Shown one piece after another: positions 24,720-39,441 of a DNA stretch of 64,000 bases. Location: assembly GCF_910591885.1 (NCBI RefSeq), contig NW_025963555.1:3844001-3908000 (forward strand), in the 5' to 3' direction. The notes under the pieces were generated by a model. The model made no database searches, was not told where the DNA came from, and worked only from the letters and a program-made list of their open reading frames with translations. The position numbers were made by a program, and so were the translations under genes. Position 1 is the stretch's first letter; every line of letters begins with the position of its first letter. Source of the stretch: Bombus terrestris. Lineage: Eukaryota; Arthropoda; Insecta; Hymenoptera; Apidae.

Positions 24720-27700
24720 AACTGTGTAAAAGTTATTCGTCGTAGCGTAATAGTGTATAACGTTATTCGTTGTAACGTAATAGTGTATAACGTTATGCGT
24801 TACTACGTAATAACACACAACGTTATACGTCACATAGTGGTACAATATAACGTTATAAGTTCAAACGTAGAAGTACATACAGTTATATGTCATAAAGTAG
24901 TAGTACATAACGTTGAACGTTACAACGTAGTAGTACATAACGTCATACGTCCTATAGTGATACAATGTAACTTTATACGTTATAACGTAGTAGTATATAA
25001 CGTTCTACGTTATAACGTAGTAGTACATAACGTTATACGTCATATAGTAGTACAATATAGCGTTATACGTTATAACGTAGTAGTACATAACGTCAAACGT
25101 CACATAGTGAAACGATATAACGTTATACGTTATAACGTAGAAGTACATAACGTTATACGTTATAAAGTAGTAGTACATAACGTTAAACGTTACAACGTAG
25201 TAGTACATAACGTCATACGTCCTATAGTGATACAATGTAACGTTATACATTATAAAGTAGTAGTACATAACGTTATACGTTACAACGTAGTAGTACATAA
25301 CGTCATACGGCCTATAGTGATACAATATAACGTTATACGTTATAACGTAGTAGTATATAACGTTATACGTTATAACGTAGTAGTACATAACGTTATACGT
25401 TACAACGTAGTAGTACATAACATCATACGTCCTATAGTGATACAATGTAACGTTATACGTTATAACGTAGTAGTACATAACGTTATACGTTATAACGTAG
25501 CAGTACTTAACGTTATACGTTACTACGTAATAGTACATAACGTCATACGTCCTATAGTGATACAATTTAACGTTATACGTTATAACGTATTAGTACTTAA
25601 CGTTATACGTTACTACGTAGTAGTACATAACGTCATACGTCCTATGGTGATACAATGTAACGTTATACGTTATAACGTATTAGTACTTAACGTTATACGT
25701 TACTACGTAGTAGTACATAACGTCGTACGTCCTATAGTGATACAATTTAACGTTATACGTTATAACGTAGTAGTATATAACGTTATACGTTATAACGTAG
25801 TAGTACATAACGTCATACGTCCTATGGTGATACAATGTAACGTTATACGTTATAACGTAGTAGTACATAACGTCATACGTCCTATGGTGATACAATGTAA
25901 CGTTATACATTATAAAGTAGTAGTACATAACGTTATACGTTACAACGTAGTAGTACATAACGTCATACGGCCTATAGTGATACAATATAACGTTATACGT
26001 TATAACGTAGTAGTATATAACGTTATACGTTATAACGTAGTAGTACATAACGTTATACGTTACAACGTAGTAGTACATAACGTCAAACTTCACATAGTGA
26101 TACAATATAACGTTATACGTTATAACGTAGAAGTACAAAACGTTATACGTTATAACGTAGTAGTACATAACGTCATACGTCCTATGGTGATACAATGTAA
26201 CGTTATACATTATAAAGTAGTAGTACATAACGTTATACGTTACAACGTAGTAGTACATAACGTCATACGTCCTATAGTGATACAATGTAACGTTATACGT
26301 TATAACGTAGTAGTACATAACGTTATACGTTATAACGTAGCAGTACTTAACGTTATACGTTACTACGTAATAGTACATAACGTCAAACTTCACATAGTGA
26401 TACAATATAACGTTATACGTTATAACGTAGAAGTACATAACGTTATACGTTATAACGTAGTAGTACATAACGTTATACGTTACAACGTAGTAGTACATAA
26501 CATCATACGTCCTATAGTGATACAATGTAACGTTATACGTTATAACGTAGTAGTACATAACGTTATACGTTATAACGTAGTAGTACTTAACGTTATACGT
26601 TACTACGTAGTAGTACATAACGTCATACGTCCTATAGTGATACAATTTAACGTTATACGTTATAACGTATTAGTACTTAACGTTATACGTTACTACGTAG
26701 TAGTACATAACGTCATACGTCCTATGGTGATACAATGTAACGTTATACGTTATAACGTATTAGTACTTAACGTTATACGTTACTACGTAGTAGTACATAA
26801 CGTCATACGTCCTATAGTGATACAATTTAACGTTATACGTTATAACGTAGTAGTATATAACGTTATACGTTATAACGTAGTAGTACATAACGTCATACGT
26901 CCTATGGTGATACAATGTAACGTTATACGTTATAACGTAGTAGTACATAACGTCATACGTCCTATGGTGATACAATGTAACGTTATACGTTATAACGTAG
27001 TAGTATATGACGTTATATGTTATAACGTAGTAGTACATAACGTCAAACGTCACATAGTGATACAATATAACGTTATACGTTATAACGTAGAAGTACATAA
27101 CGTTATACGTTACAAAGTAGTAGTACATAACGTTATACGTTACAACGTAGTAGTACATAACGTCATACGTCCTATAGTGATACAATGTAACGTTATACGT
27201 TATAACGTAGTAGTATATAACGTTATACGTTATAAGGTAGTAGTACATAACGTCAAACGTCACATAGTGATACAATATAACGTTATACGTTATAAACTAG
27301 TAGTACATAACGTTATACGTTACAACGTAGTAGTACATAACGTCATACGTCCTATAGTGATACAATGTAACGTTATAAGTTATAACGTAGTAGTATATAA
27401 CGTTATACGTTATAACGTAGTAGTACATAACGTTATACGTTACAACGTAGTAGTACATAACGTCATACGTCCTATAGTGATACAATATAACGTTATACGT
27501 TTTAACGTAGAATTACAAAACGTTATACGTTATAACGTAGTAGTACTTATCGTTATACGTTACTACGTAATAGTACATAACGTCATACGTCCTATAGTGA
27601 TACAATTTAACGTTATACGTTATAACGTAGTAGTATATAACGTTATACGTTATAACGTAGTAGTACATAACGTCATACGTCCTATGGTGATACAATGTAA

Positions 27701-28018
27701 CGTTATACGTTATAACGTAGTAGTACATGACGTCAAACGTCACATAGTGATACAATGTAACGTTATACGTTATAATGTAGAAGTGCAAAACGTTATACGT
27801 TATAACGTAGTAGTATATAACGTCAAACGTCACATAGTGATACAATGTAACGTTATACGTTATAACGTAGAAGTACAAAACGTTATACGTTATAACGTAG
27901 TAGTACTTGACGTTATACGTTACTGCGTAGTAGTACATAACGTTATACGTCATATAGTGGTACAATATAACGTTATACGTTGTAACGCAGTAGTACATAA
28001 CGTTATACGTTATAAGGT
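24720..28018 (+). repeat. Zone II block B4 (110 monomers, -1 bp)
   Basis: Landmark at 24720-24732, head type 2 (AATAACACACAACG). Carries GGCC-bearing beta units at 25309 and 25969 and a CRE octamer at 27728. Its head through about 25,500 closely matches B6 from 30208. Confidence 0.9.
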
Positions 28019-30207
28019 AACTGTGTAAAAGTTATTCGTCGTAGCGTAATAGTGTATAACGTTATTCGTTGTAACGTAATAGTGTATAACGTTATGCGTT
28101 ACTACGTAATAACACACAACGTTATACGTCACATAGTGGTACAATATAACGTTATAAGTTCAAACGTAGAAGTACATACCGTTATATGTCATAAAGTAGT
28201 AGTACATAACGTTGAACGTTACAACGTAGTAGTACATAACGTCATACGTCCTATGGTGATACAATGTAACGTTATACGTTATAAACTAGTAGTACATAAC
28301 GTTATACATTACAACGTAGTAGTACATAACGTCATACGTCCTATAGTGATACAATGTAACGTTATAAGTTATAACGTAGTAGTATATAACGTTATACGTT
28401 ATAACGTAGTAGTACATAACGTTATACGTTACAACGTAGTAGTACATAACGTCATACGTCCTATAGTGATACAATCTAACGTTATACGTTTTAACGTAGA
28501 AGTACAAAACGTTATACGTTATAACGTAGTAGTACTTATCGTTATACGTTACTACGTAGTAGTACATAACGTCATACGTCCTATAGTGATACAATTTAAC
28601 GTTATACGTTATAACGTAGTAGTATATAACGTTATACGTTATAACGTAGTAGTACATAACGTCATACGTCCTATGGTGATACAATGTAACGTTATACGTT
28701 ATAACGTAGTGGTATATAACGTTATACGTTATAACGTAGTAGTACATGACGTCAAACGTCACATAGTGATACAATGTAACGTTATACGTTATAATGTAGA
28801 AGTGCAAAACGTTATACGTTATAACGTAGTAGTATATAACGTCAAACGTCACATAGTGATACAATGTAACGTTATACGTTATAACGTAGAAGTACAAAAC
28901 GTTATACGTTATAACGTAGTAGTACTTGACGTTATACGTTACTGCGTAGTAGTACATAACGTTATACGTCATATAGTGGTACAATATAACGTTATACGTT
29001 GTAACGCAGTAGTACATAACGTTATACGTTATAAAGTAGTAGTACATAACGTTAAACGTTACAACGTAGTAGTACATAACGTCATACGTCCTATAGTGAT
29101 ACAATCTAACTTTATACGTTATAACGTAGTAGTATATAACGTTATACGTCATAACGTAGTAGTACATAACGTCATACGTCGTATGGTGATACAATGTAAC
29201 GTTATACGTTATAACGTAGTAGTATATGACGTTATATGTTATAACGTAGTAGTACATAACGTCAAACGTCACATAGTGATACAATATAACGTTATACGTT
29301 ATAACGTAGAAGTACATAACGTTATACGTTACAAAGTAGTAGTACATAACGTTATACGTTACAACGTAGTAGTACATAACGTCATACGTCCTATAGTGAT
29401 ACAATGTAACGTTATACGTTATAACGTAGTAGTATATAACGTTATACGTTATAACGTAGTAGTACATAACGTCAAACGTCACATAGTGATACAATATAAC
29501 GTTATACGTTATAAACTAGTAGTACATAACGTTATACGTTACAACGTAGTAGTACATAACGTCATACGTCCCATAGTGATACAATGTAACGTTATAAGTT
29601 ATAACGTAGTAGTATATAACGTTATACGTTATAACGTAGTAGTACATAACGTTATACGTTACAACGTAGTAGTACATAACGTCATACGTCCTATAGTGAT
29701 ACAATATAACGTTATACGTTTTAACGTAGAATTACAAAACGTTATACGTTATAACGTAGTAGTACTTATCGTTATACGTTACTACGTAGTAGTACATAAC
29801 GTCATACGTCCTATAGTGATACAATTTAACGTTATACGTCATAACGTAGTAGTATATAACGTTATACGTTATAACGTAGTAGTACATAACGTCATACGTC
29901 CTATGGTGATACAATGTAACGTTATACGTTATAACGTAGTAGTACATGACGTCAAACGTCACATAGTGATACAATGTAACGTTATACGTTATAATGTAGA
30001 AGTGCAAAACGTTATACGTTATAACGTAGTAGTATATAACGTCAAACGTCACATAGTGATACAATGTAACGTTATACGTTATAACGTAGAAGTACAAAAC
30101 GTTATACGTTATAACGTAGTAGTACTTGACGTTATACGTTACTGCGTAGTAGTACATAACGTTATACGTCATATAGTGGTACAATATAACGTTATACGTT
30201 ATAATGT
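28019..30207 (+). repeat. Zone II block B5 (73 monomers, -1 bp)
   Basis: Landmark at 28019-28031, head type 2. About 28,260-30,170 matches 42,142-44,052 in B13 at a constant offset of 13,882 bp. Its tail lacks the AACGCAG monomer normally present just before the next landmark. CRE octamers at 28747 and 29947. Confidence 0.9.
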
Positions 30208-30720
30208 AACTGTGTAAAAGTTATTCGTCGTAGCGTAATAGTGTATAACGTTATTCGTTGTAACGTAATAGTGTATAACGTTATGCGTTACTACGTAATA
30301 ACACACAACGTTATACGTCACATAGTGGTACAATATAACGTTATAAGTTCAAACGTAGAAGTACATACAGTTATATGTCATAAAGTAGTAGTACATAACG
30401 TTGAACGTTACAACGTAGTAGTACATAACGTCATACGTCCTATAGTGATACAATGTAACTTTATACGTTATAACGTAGTAGTATATAACGTTCTACGTTA
30501 TAACGTAGTAGTACATAACGTTATACGTCATATAGTAGTACAATATAGCGTTATACGTTATAACGTAGTAGTACATAACGTCAAACGTCACATAGTGAAA
30601 CGATATAACGTTATACGTTATAACGTAGAAGTACATAACGTTATACGTTATAAAGTAGTAGTACATAACGTTAAACGTTACAACGTAGTAGTACATAACG
30701 TCATACGTCCTATAGTGATA

Positions 30721-32430
30721 CAATGTAACGTTATACATTATAAAGTAGTAGTACATAACGTTATACGTTACAACGTAGTAGTACATAACGTCATACGGCC
30801 TATAGTGATACAATATAACGTTATACGTTATAACGTAGTAGTATATAACGTTATACGTTATAACGTAGTAGTACATAACGTTATACGTTACAACGTAGTA
30901 GTACATAACATCATACGTCCTATAGTGATACAATGTAACGTTATACGTTATAACGTAGTAGTACATAACGTTATCCGTTATAACGTAGCAGTACTTAACG
31001 TTATACGTTACTACGTAATAGTACATAACGTCATACGTCCTATAGTGATACAATGTAACGTTATACGTTATAACGTAGTAGTATATAACGTTATACGTTA
31101 TAACGTAGTTATATATAACGTTATACGTTATAACGTAGTTATATATAACGTTATACGTTATAACGTAGTAGTACATAACGTCAAACTTCACATAGTGATA
31201 CAATATAACGTTATACGTTATAACGTAGAAGTACAAAACGTTATACGTTATAACGTAGTAGTACATAACGTTATACGTCACAACGTAGTAGTACATAACA
31301 TCATACGTCCTATAGTGATACAATGTAACGTTATACGTTATAACGTAGTAGTACATAACGTTATACGTTATAACGTAGTAGTACTTAACGTTATACGTTA
31401 CTACGTAGTAGTACATAACGTCATACGTCCTATAGTGATACAATTTAACGTTATACGTTATAACGTATTAGTACTTAACGTTATACGTTACTACGTAGTA
31501 GTACATAACGTCATACGTCCTATGGTGATACAATGTAACGTTATACGTTATAACGTATTAGTACTTAACGTTATACGTTACTACGTAGTAGTACATAACG
31601 TCGTACGTCCTATAGTGATACAATTTAACGTTATACGTTATAACGTAGTAGTATATAACGTTATACGTTATAACGTAGTAGTACATAACGTCATACGTCC
31701 TATGGTGATACAATGTAACGTTATACGTTATAACGTAGTAGTACATAACGTCATACGTCCTATGGTGATACAATGTAACGTTATACATTATAAAGTAGTA
31801 GTACATAACGTTATACGTTACAACGTAGTAGTACATAACGTCATACGGCCTATAGTGATACAATATAACGTTATACGTTATAACGTAGTAGTATATAACG
31901 TTATACGTTATAACGTAGTAGTACATAACGTTATACGTTACAACGTAGTAGTACATAACATCATACGTCCTATAGTGATACAATGTAACGTTATACGTTA
32001 TAACGTAGTAGTACATAACGTTATACGTTATAACGTAGCAGTACTTAACGTTATACGTTACTACGTAATAGTACATAACGTCAAACTTCACATAGTGATA
32101 CAATATAACGTTATACGTTATAACGTAGAAGTACAAAACGTTATACGTTATAACGTAGTAGTACATAACGTTATACGTTACAACGTAGCAGTACATAACA
32201 TCATACGTCCTATAGTGATACAATGTAACGTTATACGTTATAACGTAGTAGTACATAACGTTATACGTTATAACGTAGTAGTACTTAACGTTATACGTTA
32301 CTACGTAGTAGTACATAACGTCATACGTCCTATAGTGATACAATTTAACGTTATACGTTATAACGTATTAGTACTTAACGTTATACGTTACTACGTAGTA
32401 GTACATAACGTCATACGTCCTATGGTGATA
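30721..32430 (+). repeat. B6 internal duplication, copy 1
   Basis: A 57-monomer segment repeated at 32671-34410. The offset is 1,950 up to about 31,590 and 1,980 after it, because copy 2 has one extra monomer with an AGTACTT tail near 33541. Confidence 0.87.
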
Positions 32431-32670
32431 CAATGTAACGTTATACATTATAAAGTAGTAGTACATAACGTTATACGTTACAACGTAGTAGTACATAACG
32501 TCATACGGCCTATAGTGATACAATATAACGTTATACGTTATAACGTAGTAGTATATAACGTTATACGTTATAACGTAGTAGTACATAACGTCATACGTCC
32601 TATGGTGATACAATGTAACGTTATACGTTATAACGTAGTAGTACATAACGTCATACGTCCTATAGTGATA

Positions 32671-34410
32671 CAATGTAACGTTATACATTATAAAGTAGTA
32701 GTACATAACGTTATACGTTACAACGTAGTAGTACATAACGTCATACGGCCTATAGTGATACAATATAACGTTATACGTTATAACGTAGTAGTATATAACG
32801 TTATACGTTATAACGTAGTAGTACATAACGTTATACGTTACAACGTAGTAGTACATAACATCATACGTCCTATAGTGATACAATGTAACGTTATACGTTA
32901 TAACGTAGTAGTACATAACGTTATACGTTATAACGTAGCAGTACTTAACGTTATACGTTACTACGTAATAGTACATAACGTCATACGTCCTATAGTGATA
33001 CAATGTAACGTTATACGTTATAACGTAGTAGTATATAACGTTATACGTTATAACGTAGTTATATATAACGTTATACGTTATAACGTAGTTATATATAACG
33101 TTATACGTTATAACGTAGTAGTACATAACGTCAAACTTCACATAGTGATACAATATAACGTTATACGTTATAACGTAGAAGTACAAAACGTTATACGTTA
33201 TAACGTAGTAGTACATAACGTTATACGTCACAACGTAGTAGTACATAACATCATACGTCCTATAGTGATACAATGTAACGTTATACGTTATAACGTAGTA
33301 GTACATAACGTTATACGTTATAACGTAGTAGTACTTAACGTTATACGTTACTACGTAGTAGTACATAACGTCATACGTCCTATAGTGATACAATTTAACG
33401 TTATACGTTATAACGTATTAGTACTTAACGTTATACGTTACTACGTAGTAGTACATAACGTCATACGTCCTATGGTGATACAATGTAACGTTATACGTTA
33501 TAACGTATTAGTACTTAACGTTATACGTTACTACGTAGTAGTACTTAACGTTATACGTTACTACGTAGTAGTACATAACGTCGTACGTCCTATAGTGATA
33601 CAATTTAACGTTATACGTTATAACGTAGTAGTATATAACGTTATACGTTATAACGTAGTAGTACATAACGTCATACGTCCTATGGTGATACAATGTAACG
33701 TTATACGTTATAACGTAGTAGTACATAACGTCATACGTCCTATGGTGATACAATGTAACGTTATACATTATAAAGTAGTAGTACATAACGTTATACGTTA
33801 CAACGTAGTAGTACATAACGTCATACGGCCTATAGTGATACAATATAACGTTATACGTTATAACGTAGTAGTATATAACGTTATACGTTATAACGTAGTA
33901 GTACATAACGTTATACGTTACAACGTAGTAGTACATAACATCATACGTCCTATAGTGATACAATGTAACGTTATACGTTATAACGTAGTAGTACATAACG
34001 TTATACGTTATAACGTAGCAGTACTTAACGTTATACGTTACTACGTAATAGTACATAACGTCAAACTTCACATAGTGATACAATATAACGTTATACGTTA
34101 TAACGTAGAAGTACAAAACGTTATACGTTATAACGTAGTAGTACATAACGTTATACGTTACAACGTAGTAGTACATAACATCATACGTCCTATAGTGATA
34201 CAATGTAACGTTATACGTTATAACGTAGTAGTACATAACGTTATACGTTATAACGTAGTAGTACTTAACGTTATACGTTACTACGTAGTAGTACATAACG
34301 TCATACGTCCTATAGTGATACAATTTAACGTTATACGTTATAACGTATTAGTACTTAACGTTATACGTTACTACGTAGTAGTACATAACGTCATACGTCC
34401 TATGGTGATA
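32671..34410 (+). repeat. B6 internal duplication, copy 2
   Basis: Partner of 30721-32430, 58 monomers because of one duplicated unit (33511-33540 repeated at 33541-33570). The 240 bp between copies (32431-32670) begins with a further partial copy of the segment start. Confidence 0.87.
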
Positions 34411-34976
34411 CAATGTAACGTTATACGTTATAACGTATTAGTACTTAACGTTATACGTTACTACGTAGTAGTACATAACGTCATACGTCCTATAGTGATA
34501 CAATTTAACGTTATACGTTATAACGTAGTAGTATATAACGTTATACGTTATAACGTAGTAGTACATAACGTCATACGTCCTATGGTGATACAATGTAACG
34601 TTATACGTTATAACGTAGTAGTACATAACGTCATACGTCCTATGGTGATACAATGTAACGTTATACGTTATAACGTAGTAGTACATGACGTCAAACGTCA
34701 CATAGTGATACAATGTAACGTTATACGTTATAATGTAGAAGTGCAAAACGTTATACGTTATAACATAGTAGTATATAACGTCAAACGTCACATAGTGATA
34801 CAGTATAACGTTATACGTTATAACGTAGAAGTACAAAACGTTATACGTTATAACGTAGTAGTACTTGACGTTATACGTTACTGCGTAGTAGTACATAACG
34901 TTATACCTCATATAGTGGTACAATATAACGTTATACGTTGTAACGCAGTAGTACATAACGTTATACGTTATAATGT

Positions 34977-35485
34977 AACTGTGTAAAAGTTATTCGTCGT
35001 AGCGTAATAGTGTATAACGTTATTCGTTGTAACGTAATAGTGTATAACGTTATGCGTTACTACGTAATAGCACATAACGTTATACGTCACATAGTGGTAC
35101 AATATAACGTTATACGTTCAAACGTAGAAGTACATACCGTTATATGTCATAAAGTAGTAGTACATAACGTTGAACGTTACAACGTAGTAGTACATAACGT
35201 CATACGTCCTATAGTGATACAATGTAACTTTATACGTTATAACGTAGTAGTATATAACGTTATACGTTATAACGTAGTAGTACATAACGTCAAACGTCAC
35301 ATAGTGATACAATATAACGTTATACGTTATAACGTAGTAGTACATAACGTCATACGTCCTATAGTGATACAATATAACGTTATACGTTTTAACGTAGAAG
35401 TACAAAACGTTATACATTATAACGCAGTAGTACATAACGTTATACGTTATAACGCAGTAGTACATAACGTTATACGTTATAATGT
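34977..35485 (+). repeat. Zone II block B7 (17 monomers, -1 bp)
   Basis: Minimal block: landmark at 34977-34989, head type 3 (AATAGCACATAACG), and tail with two successive AACGCAGTAG monomers, with almost no middle. Near-identical to B10 at offset 3,057. Confidence 0.92.
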
Positions 35486-36384
35486 AACTGTGTAAAAGTT
35501 ATTCGTCGTAGCGTAATAGTGTATAACGTTATTCGTTGTAACGTAATTGTGTATAACGTTATGCGTTACTACGTAATAGCACATAACGTTATACGTCACA
35601 TAGTGGTACAATATGACGTTATACGTTCAAACGTAGAAGTACATACCGTTATATGTCATAAAGTAGTAGTACATAACGTTAAACGTTACAACGTAGTAGT
35701 ACATAACGTCATACGTCCTATAGTGATACAATGTAACTTTATACGTTATAACGTAGTAGTATATAACGTTATACGTTATAACGTAGTAGTACATAACGTT
35801 ATACGTTATAACGTAGCAGTACTTAACGTAATACGTTACTACGTAATAGTACATAACGTCATACGTCGTATAGTGATACAATGTAACGTTATACGTTATA
35901 ACGTAGTAGTATATAACGTTATACGTTATAACGTAGTTATATATAACGTTATACGTTATAACGTAGTAGTACATAACGTCAAACTTCACATAGTGATACA
36001 ATATAACGTTATACGTTATAACGTAGAAGTACAAAACGTTATACGTTATAGCGTAGTAGTACTTAACGTTATACGTTATAACGTAGTAGTACATAACGTC
36101 AAACGTCACATAGTGATACAATATAACGTTATACGTTATAACGTAGTAGTCCATAACGTCAAACGTCACATAGTGATACAATATAACGTTATACGTTATA
36201 AACTAGTAGTACATAACGTTATACGTTACAACGTAGTAGTACATAACGTCATACGTCCTATAGTGATACAATATAACGTTATACGTTTTAACGTAGAAGT
36301 ACAAAACGTTATACGTTATAACGCAGTAGTACATAACGTTATACGTTATAACGCAGTAGTACATAACGTTATACGTTATAATGT
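35486..36384 (+). repeat. Zone II block B8 (30 monomers, -1 bp)
   Basis: Landmark at 35486-35498, head type 3 with AATTGTGTAT and CAATATGACG variants. One GTTATATATAAC unit (35936) and a rare TCGTATAGTG beta unit. Near-identical to B11 at offset 3,057. Confidence 0.92.
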
Positions 36385-38033
36385 AACTGTGTAAAAGTTA
36401 TTCGTCGTAGCGTAGTAGTGTATAACGCTATTCGTTGTAACGTAATTGTGTATAACATTATGCGTTACTACGTAATAGCACATAACGTTATACGTCACAC
36501 AGTGGTACAATATGACGTTATACGTTCAAACGTAGAAGTACATACCGTTATATGTCATAAAGTAGTAGTACATAACGTTAAACGTTACAACGTAGTAGTA
36601 CATAACGTCATACGTCCTATAGTGATACAATGTAACTTTATACGTTATAACGTAGTAGTACATAACGTTATACGTTACAACGTAGTAGTACATAACATCA
36701 TACGTCCTATAGTGATACAATGTAACGTTATACGTTATAACGTAGTAGTACATAACGTTATACGTTATAACGTAGTAGTACTTAACGTTATACGTTACTA
36801 CGTAGTAGTACATAACGTCATACGTCCTATAGTGATACAATTTAACGTTATACGTTATAACGTATTAGTACTTAACGTTATACGTTACTACGTAGTAGTA
36901 CATAACGTCATACGTCCTATGGTGATACAATGTAACGTTATACGTTATAACGTATTAGTACTTAACGTTATACGTTACTACGTAGTAGTACATAACGTCA
37001 TACGTCCTATAGTGATACAATTTAACGTTATACGTTATAACGTAGTAGTATATAACGTTATACGTTATAACGTAGTAGTACATAACGTCATACGTCCTAT
37101 GGTGATACAATGTAACGTTATACGTTATAACGTAGTAGTACATAACGTCATACGTCCTATGGTGATACAATGTAACGTTATACGTTATAACGTAGTAGTA
37201 CATGACGTCAAACGTCACATAGTGATACAATGTAACGTTATACGTTATAATGTAGAAGTGCAAAACGTTATACGTTATAACGTAGTAGTATAAAACGTCA
37301 AACGTCACATAGTGATACAGTATAACGTTATACGTTATAACGTAGAAGTACAAAACGTTATACGTTATAACGTAGTAGTACTTGACGTTATACGTTACTG
37401 CGTAGTAGTACATAACGTTATACGTCATATAGTGGTACAATATAACGTTATACGTTGTAACGCAGTAGTACATAACGTTATACGTTATAAAGTAGTAGTA
37501 CATAACGTTAAACGTTACAACGTAGTAGTACATAACGTCATACGTCCTATAGTGATACAATGTAACTTTATACGTTATAACGTAGTAGTATATAACGTTA
37601 TACGTCATAACGTAGTAGTACATAACGTCATACGTCCTATGGTGATACAATGTAACGTTATACGTTATAACGTAGTAGTATATAACGTTATATGTTATAA
37701 CGTAGTAGTATATAACGTTATACGTTATAACGTAGTAGTACATGACGTCAAACGTCACATAGTGATACAATGTAACGTTATACGTTATAATGTAGAAGTG
37801 CAAAACGTTATACGTTATAACATAGTAGTATATAACGTCAAACGTCACATAGTGATACAGTATAACGTTATACGTTATAACGTAGAAGTACAAAACGTTA
37901 TACGTTATAACGTAGTAGTACTTGACGTTATACGTTACTGCGTAGTAGTACATAACGTTATACCTCATATAGTGGTACAATATAACGTTATACGTTGTAA
38001 CGCAGTAGTACATAACGTTATACGTTATAATGT
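36385..38033 (+). repeat. Zone II block B9 (55 monomers, -1 bp)
   Basis: Landmark at 36385-36397, head type 3 with AACGCTATTCG and TCACACAGTGG changes. Two CRE octamers (37203 and 37743) and two standard tails in succession, the first (near 37,380-37,470) running into AAAGTAGTAG instead of a landmark. This looks like a block whose internal landmark was lost by exchange. Confidence 0.9.
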
Positions 38034-38542
38034 AACTGTGTAAAAGTTATTCGTCGTAGCGTAATAGTGTATAACGTTATTCGTTGTAACGTAATAGTGT
38101 ATAACGTTATGCGTTACTACGTAATAGCACATAACGTTATACGTCACATAGTGGTACAATATAACGTTATACGTTCAAACGTAGAAGTACATACCGTTAT
38201 ATGTCATAAAGTAGTAGTACATAACGTTGAACGTTACAACGTAGTAGTACATAACGTCATACGTCCTATAGTGATACAATGTAACTTTATACCTTATAAC
38301 GTAGTAGTATATAACGTTATACGTTATAACGTAGTAGTACATAACGTCAAACGTCACATAGTGATACAATATAACGTTATACGTTATAACGTAGTAGTAC
38401 ATAACGTCATACGTCCTATAGTGATACAATATAACGTTATACGTTTTAACGTAGAAGTACAAAACGTTATACGTTATAACGCAGTAGTACATAACGTTAT
38501 ACGTTATAACGCAGTAGTACATAACGTTATACGTTATAATGT
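38034..38542 (+). repeat. Zone II block B10 (17 monomers, -1 bp)
   Basis: Landmark at 38034-38046, head type 3. Copy of B7; visible differences include TATACCTTATAACG near 38291 and TATACGTTATAACGCAG where B7 has TATACATTATAACGCAG. Confidence 0.92.
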
Positions 38543-39441
38543 AACTGTGTAAAAGTTATTCGTCGTAGCGTAATAGTGTATAACGTTATTCGTTGTAACG
38601 TAATTGTGTATAACGTTATGCGTTACTACGTAATAGCACATAACGTTATACGTCACATAGTGGTACAATATGACGTTATACGTTCAAACGTAGAAGTACA
38701 TACCGTTATATGTCATAAAGTAGTAGTACATAACGTTAAACGTTACAACGTAGTAGTACATAACGTCATACGTCCTATAGTGATACAATGTAACTTTATA
38801 CGTTATAACGTAGTAGTATATAACGTTATACGTTATAACGTAGTAGTACATAACGTTATACGTTATAACGTAGCAGTACTTAACGTAATACGTTACTACG
38901 TAATAGTACATAACGTCATACGTCGTATAGTGATACAATGTAACGTTATACGTTATAACGTAGTAGTATATAACGTTATACGTTATAACGTAGTTATATA
39001 TAACGTTATACGTTATAACGTAGTAGTACATAACGTCAAACTTCACATAGTGATACAATATAACGTTATACGTTATAACGTAGAAGTACAAAACGTTATA
39101 CGTTATAGCGTAGTAGTACTTAACGTTATACGTTATAACGTAGTAGTACATAACGTCAAACGTCACATAGTGATACAATATAACGTTATACGTTATAACG
39201 TAGTAGTCCATAACGTCAAACGTCACATAGTGATACAATATAACGTTATACGTTATAAACTAGTAGTACATAACGTTATACGTTACAACGTAGTAGTACA
39301 TAACGTCATACGTCCTATAGTGATACAATATAACGTTATACGTTTTAACGTAGAAGTACAAAACGTTATACGTTATAACGCAGTAGTACATAACGTTATA
39401 CGTTATAACGCAGTAGTACATAACGTTATACGTTATAATGT
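38543..39441 (+). repeat. Zone II block B11 (30 monomers, -1 bp)
   Basis: Landmark at 38543-38555, head type 3. Copy of B8; the clearest difference is at its very end, where the next landmark is AGCTGTG instead of AACTGTG. Confidence 0.92.

Larger units (their letters stand above)
30208..34976 (+). repeat. Zone II block B6 (159 monomers, -1 bp)
   Basis: Landmark at 30208-30220, head type 2. It holds a ~1.7 kb direct duplication (30721-32430 and 32671-34410). Five GGCC units (30797, 31847, 32507, 32747, 33827) and four GTTATATATAAC units (31108, 31138, 33058, 33088) fall inside the duplicated region. The window's longest open frame (30241-34986, + strand) covers this block and ends at the next landmark. 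Confidence 0.9.

Noticed and set aside
30241..34986. 1,581-codon open frame on the + strand, and the similar long frames elsewhere on both strands
   Set aside because: Decapeptide repeats arise from translating a 30-bp satellite. Both strands are open in one frame, variation is freely non-synonymous, frames end at shared 1-bp lattice shifts, and there is no start context, signal, domain or unique terminus.
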